DNA of 6,328 bases, from contig JAUJLZ010000116.1 in NCBI GenBank assembly GCA_030447125.1, positions 1 to 6,328 on the forward strand. Reading direction: 5' to 3'. The notes under the pieces were generated by a model, which did no database searches, was not told the DNA's origin, and was given only the letters and a program-made list of their open reading frames with translations. This document shows, piece after piece, positions 5,601 through 6,328 of this stretch. Source of the stretch: Acidimicrobiales bacterium (lineage in GTDB: Bacteria; Actinomycetota; Acidimicrobiia; Acidimicrobiales; CADCSY01). The first letter of the stretch is position 1. The number at the start of each line of letters is the position of its first letter. The position numbers and the translations under genes are program-made.

Positions 5601-6328
5601 ACCGCCTCCAGCTCCCGGGAGCGCTTGCTCATCTCCACGATGGCGGCCCGGGGCACCCCGGCCACGTCGGCCAGGCCCCGCTCGGGCGGTGACCACTCCA
5701 CTCCCAGGCGGCGGGTCATCTGCAGCCGCAGTTCGGCGCCTGCCAGGTAGCTGGCGGTCTTGGCGTGGGCGAACAACGCCCGGCCGTCCAGGGCCCGGAC
5801 CACGCCGTCGGGGCCCTCGGCCATGTTGGCTACGACCACGTGGGCGTGCAGCTGGGGATCCAGTGCCCGGGAGGTCCCGTGCAGGTAGGAAGCGGCAAGC
5901 AGTCCGGTGGCGGGCTGGACCTTGGCGTTGGCGCCGGTGCGAACGAAGGCGGCATGCTCCTCCAGGTAGGCCATCCCGGCGGCCACGGCGTCGTGCACGG
6001 CGGCCACGATGGCGGCCTGGCCCGGCGCGTCGGCGCGGGCCCACAGCAGGCTCACCGACTTGGGCACCGAAAACGTCAGGTCGTAGGCGATGACCGCTGC
6101 GGGCGCCCGCCGCGCCTCGGCAAAGCGCCGCACCTCGGCTCTGGTGACGCTCCAGTGGCCGTTGGGCCCACCCCGGCTGGCGTGGAGGTAGGGATGCTCG
6201 AGGGCCGGAAGAGCGTGCCCGGGCTTGGGAGGATCCGCCTCCCGATGAGTCGCTGTGGTTTGGGCCACCACCCTGCGCAGGTACTGCGGCGAGACGCCCA
6301 GCAGGTTGGCTGCGTGGGGAATGCTCAG
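2621..6328 (-). CDS. MobF (TrwC/TraI-type) conjugative relaxase-helicase, 5' partial
   Basis: This protein nicks one strand at the origin of transfer, stays bound to the 5' end and unwinds the plasmid DNA. Positions below count from GTG 6271, but the frame stays open to the window edge and adds 19 residues ending VSPQYLRR, so the true start lies outside. Upstream residues plus about 1-57 form a helix-turn-helix (HAANLLGVSPQYLRRVV, then HWSVTRAEVRRFAEARRAP). The HUH nuclease follows: DLTFSVPKSVSLLWA (64-78), H131 in YLHGTSR, and H142/H144 in PQLHAH. The catalytic tyrosines should lie upstream and are not seen. The RecD-like helicase has Walker A GPAGSGKT (454-461), Walker B VIVDES (522-527), LVGDPAQ (551-557), TSHMAQGET (773-781) and YVGLTRGRG (799-807). 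All key helicase motifs are intact. From 820 to 1216 the tail is helical and Ala-rich with a duplicated W...YR...GP module. The stop (TAG) is at 2621-2623. The zinc-ribbon gene follows after 18 bases. Confidence 0.95.
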   Translation of the reverse strand: MSIPHAANLLGVSPQYLRRVVAQTTATHREADPPKPGHALPALEHPYLHASRGGPNGHWSVTRAEVRRFAEARRAPAAVIAYDLTFSVPKSVSLLWARADAPGQAAIVAAVHDAVAAGMAYLEEHAAFVRTGANAKVQPATGLLAASYLHGTSRALDPQLHAHVVVANMAEGPDGVVRALDGRALFAHAKTASYLAGAELRLQMTRRLGVEWSPPERGLADVAGVPRAAIVEMSKRSRELEAVLPELEAFYTRGSGMRGRGRQVAAYVTRAAKDEHGVDPEALRPWWASQLDAVGLDRRAVERCYDRQAAPALVTEEQRAVLFAHLGSSVGLTEIAATFGRREVIQHVADWAGDRLGARAVCDLADAWLASEAVVRLDVDRRREGRSADVVRRRDGRVVNALGAEPLYTTQAMLDLEQRLFATYERGRHAGAGVVPAATLHAALAARPELGEDQMAMVRSICTSGHRLQCVLGPAGSGKTFALAAAARAWEDAGYRPLGAVVQGTATEVLRDATAMECSTVASLLYRLDNDLVTLHERNVVIVDESSTLGNRDLARLATYVDRAGAALRLVGDPAQHAAVAAGGGWRALLEDYPEDKAELVVRRRQQAAEMTEVRLASVEYAAGKISEAVERLRRDERVVEADTPDELLDALVADWYVDRLHRRANPELAPSSMMADHHVERRELNARARALLAADGTLRGPVVEVAGQCFQAGDEVVAMEQNRLLRPRRSGPGNFVHNGERGRVVEVHPGEASVVVVDFERRGRVEIAERYLAKHVRPGVVGQLAHAYAVTSHMAQGETYQAGRHLSTDASSREGVYVGLTRGRGDARLYIVRHRDLAPPLDAHTGLPRLDDETTTLEAVTRRLETQQAERLAREVDPDAAEVARLRRSHDLAELAGLAMASDDASASPAGRAYRQAADALALAACLDPDPALVARLGPRPAGGAQRRSWDRAVGAVAVYRARWGAAPVPGGPAASWALGPAPVAGDAVAYYRAAAEALEVAERAGLAARPTAELANERRSLRRTLAAAPPPAHYDEAAGAVERACHQLLAAESEHARTMHRLDELSSARRWRRNPQGIELARQSVHAAGERCARAALELDRAETRAAALQDQAPAQHLVRQRLAVVEAALTAQVDAAVSTPAPYLTAALGEAPEDETKPTAWREAAVRIETYRHAELGRSPTAGPVADEPGLVGAIGPRPHDYLDALQWDHVAEAVAPSAERELEPPGLDVGP

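Noticed and set aside
4931..5692. Plus-strand open frame of 253 codons
   Set aside because: It is antisense to the relaxase nuclease and linker region, has no motifs and shows mirror-frame composition.
1..6328. CRISPR arrays, insertion-sequence transposases, rRNA and riboswitches
   Set aside because: I looked for regularly spaced repeats, transposase motifs and known RNA cores and saw none.

Overview
The window is a very GC-rich stretch (roughly 70% or more by eye, with strong G/C preference at third codon positions in the real genes). Codon use, the type of relaxase and the type of coupling protein point to an actinobacterium. I think of a group such as the Acidimicrobiia, but I cannot confirm a taxon from the sequence alone. 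The content is part of a conjugative or mobilizable element (integrated element or plasmid).

Layout. (a) Bases 1-635, plus strand: the C-terminal part of a TraG/TraD (VirD4-type) coupling ATPase, whose start lies to the left of the window. (b) Bases 543-1141, minus strand: a frame-broken gene for a small membrane protein with an N-acetyltransferase-like C-terminal half; it converges on and overlaps the coupling-protein reading frame. (c) Bases 1168-1386, plus strand: a 72-residue excisionase-like helix-turn-helix protein, divergent from (b) with only 26 bases between the starts. (d) Bases 1397-1585, minus strand: an unrecognised 62-residue acidic protein. (e) Bases 1586-1840: a non-coding strip with two strong dyad symmetries, a compact hairpin at 1603-1649 and a long imperfect inverted repeat at 1664-1766. 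(f) Bases 1841-2602, minus strand: a 253-residue orphan protein with a C-terminal zinc ribbon and clearly lower GC. (g) Bases 2621-6328, minus strand: a MobF (TrwC/TraI-type) relaxase-helicase that runs off the right edge.

How it fits together. The relaxase nicks and unwinds DNA at an origin of transfer, and the coupling ATPase hands the relaxase-DNA complex to the secretion channel. The two genes face each other and enclose about 2 kb of small, mostly unrecognised genes. The excisionase-like protein could act in excision or in regulation. The dyads at 1603-1766 are the best places in this window to look for an origin of transfer or a structured RNA, but neither role is proven.

Most notable points: the relaxase reading frame continues upstream of its first in-window start codon and encodes a helix-turn-helix just before the catalytic domain; its C-terminus carries a duplicated W...YR...GP module; the intergenic dyads are unexplained; and two probable single-base frameshifts lie within about 350 bases of each other (near 490-510 and near 775-830), which could be real decay or sequence error.
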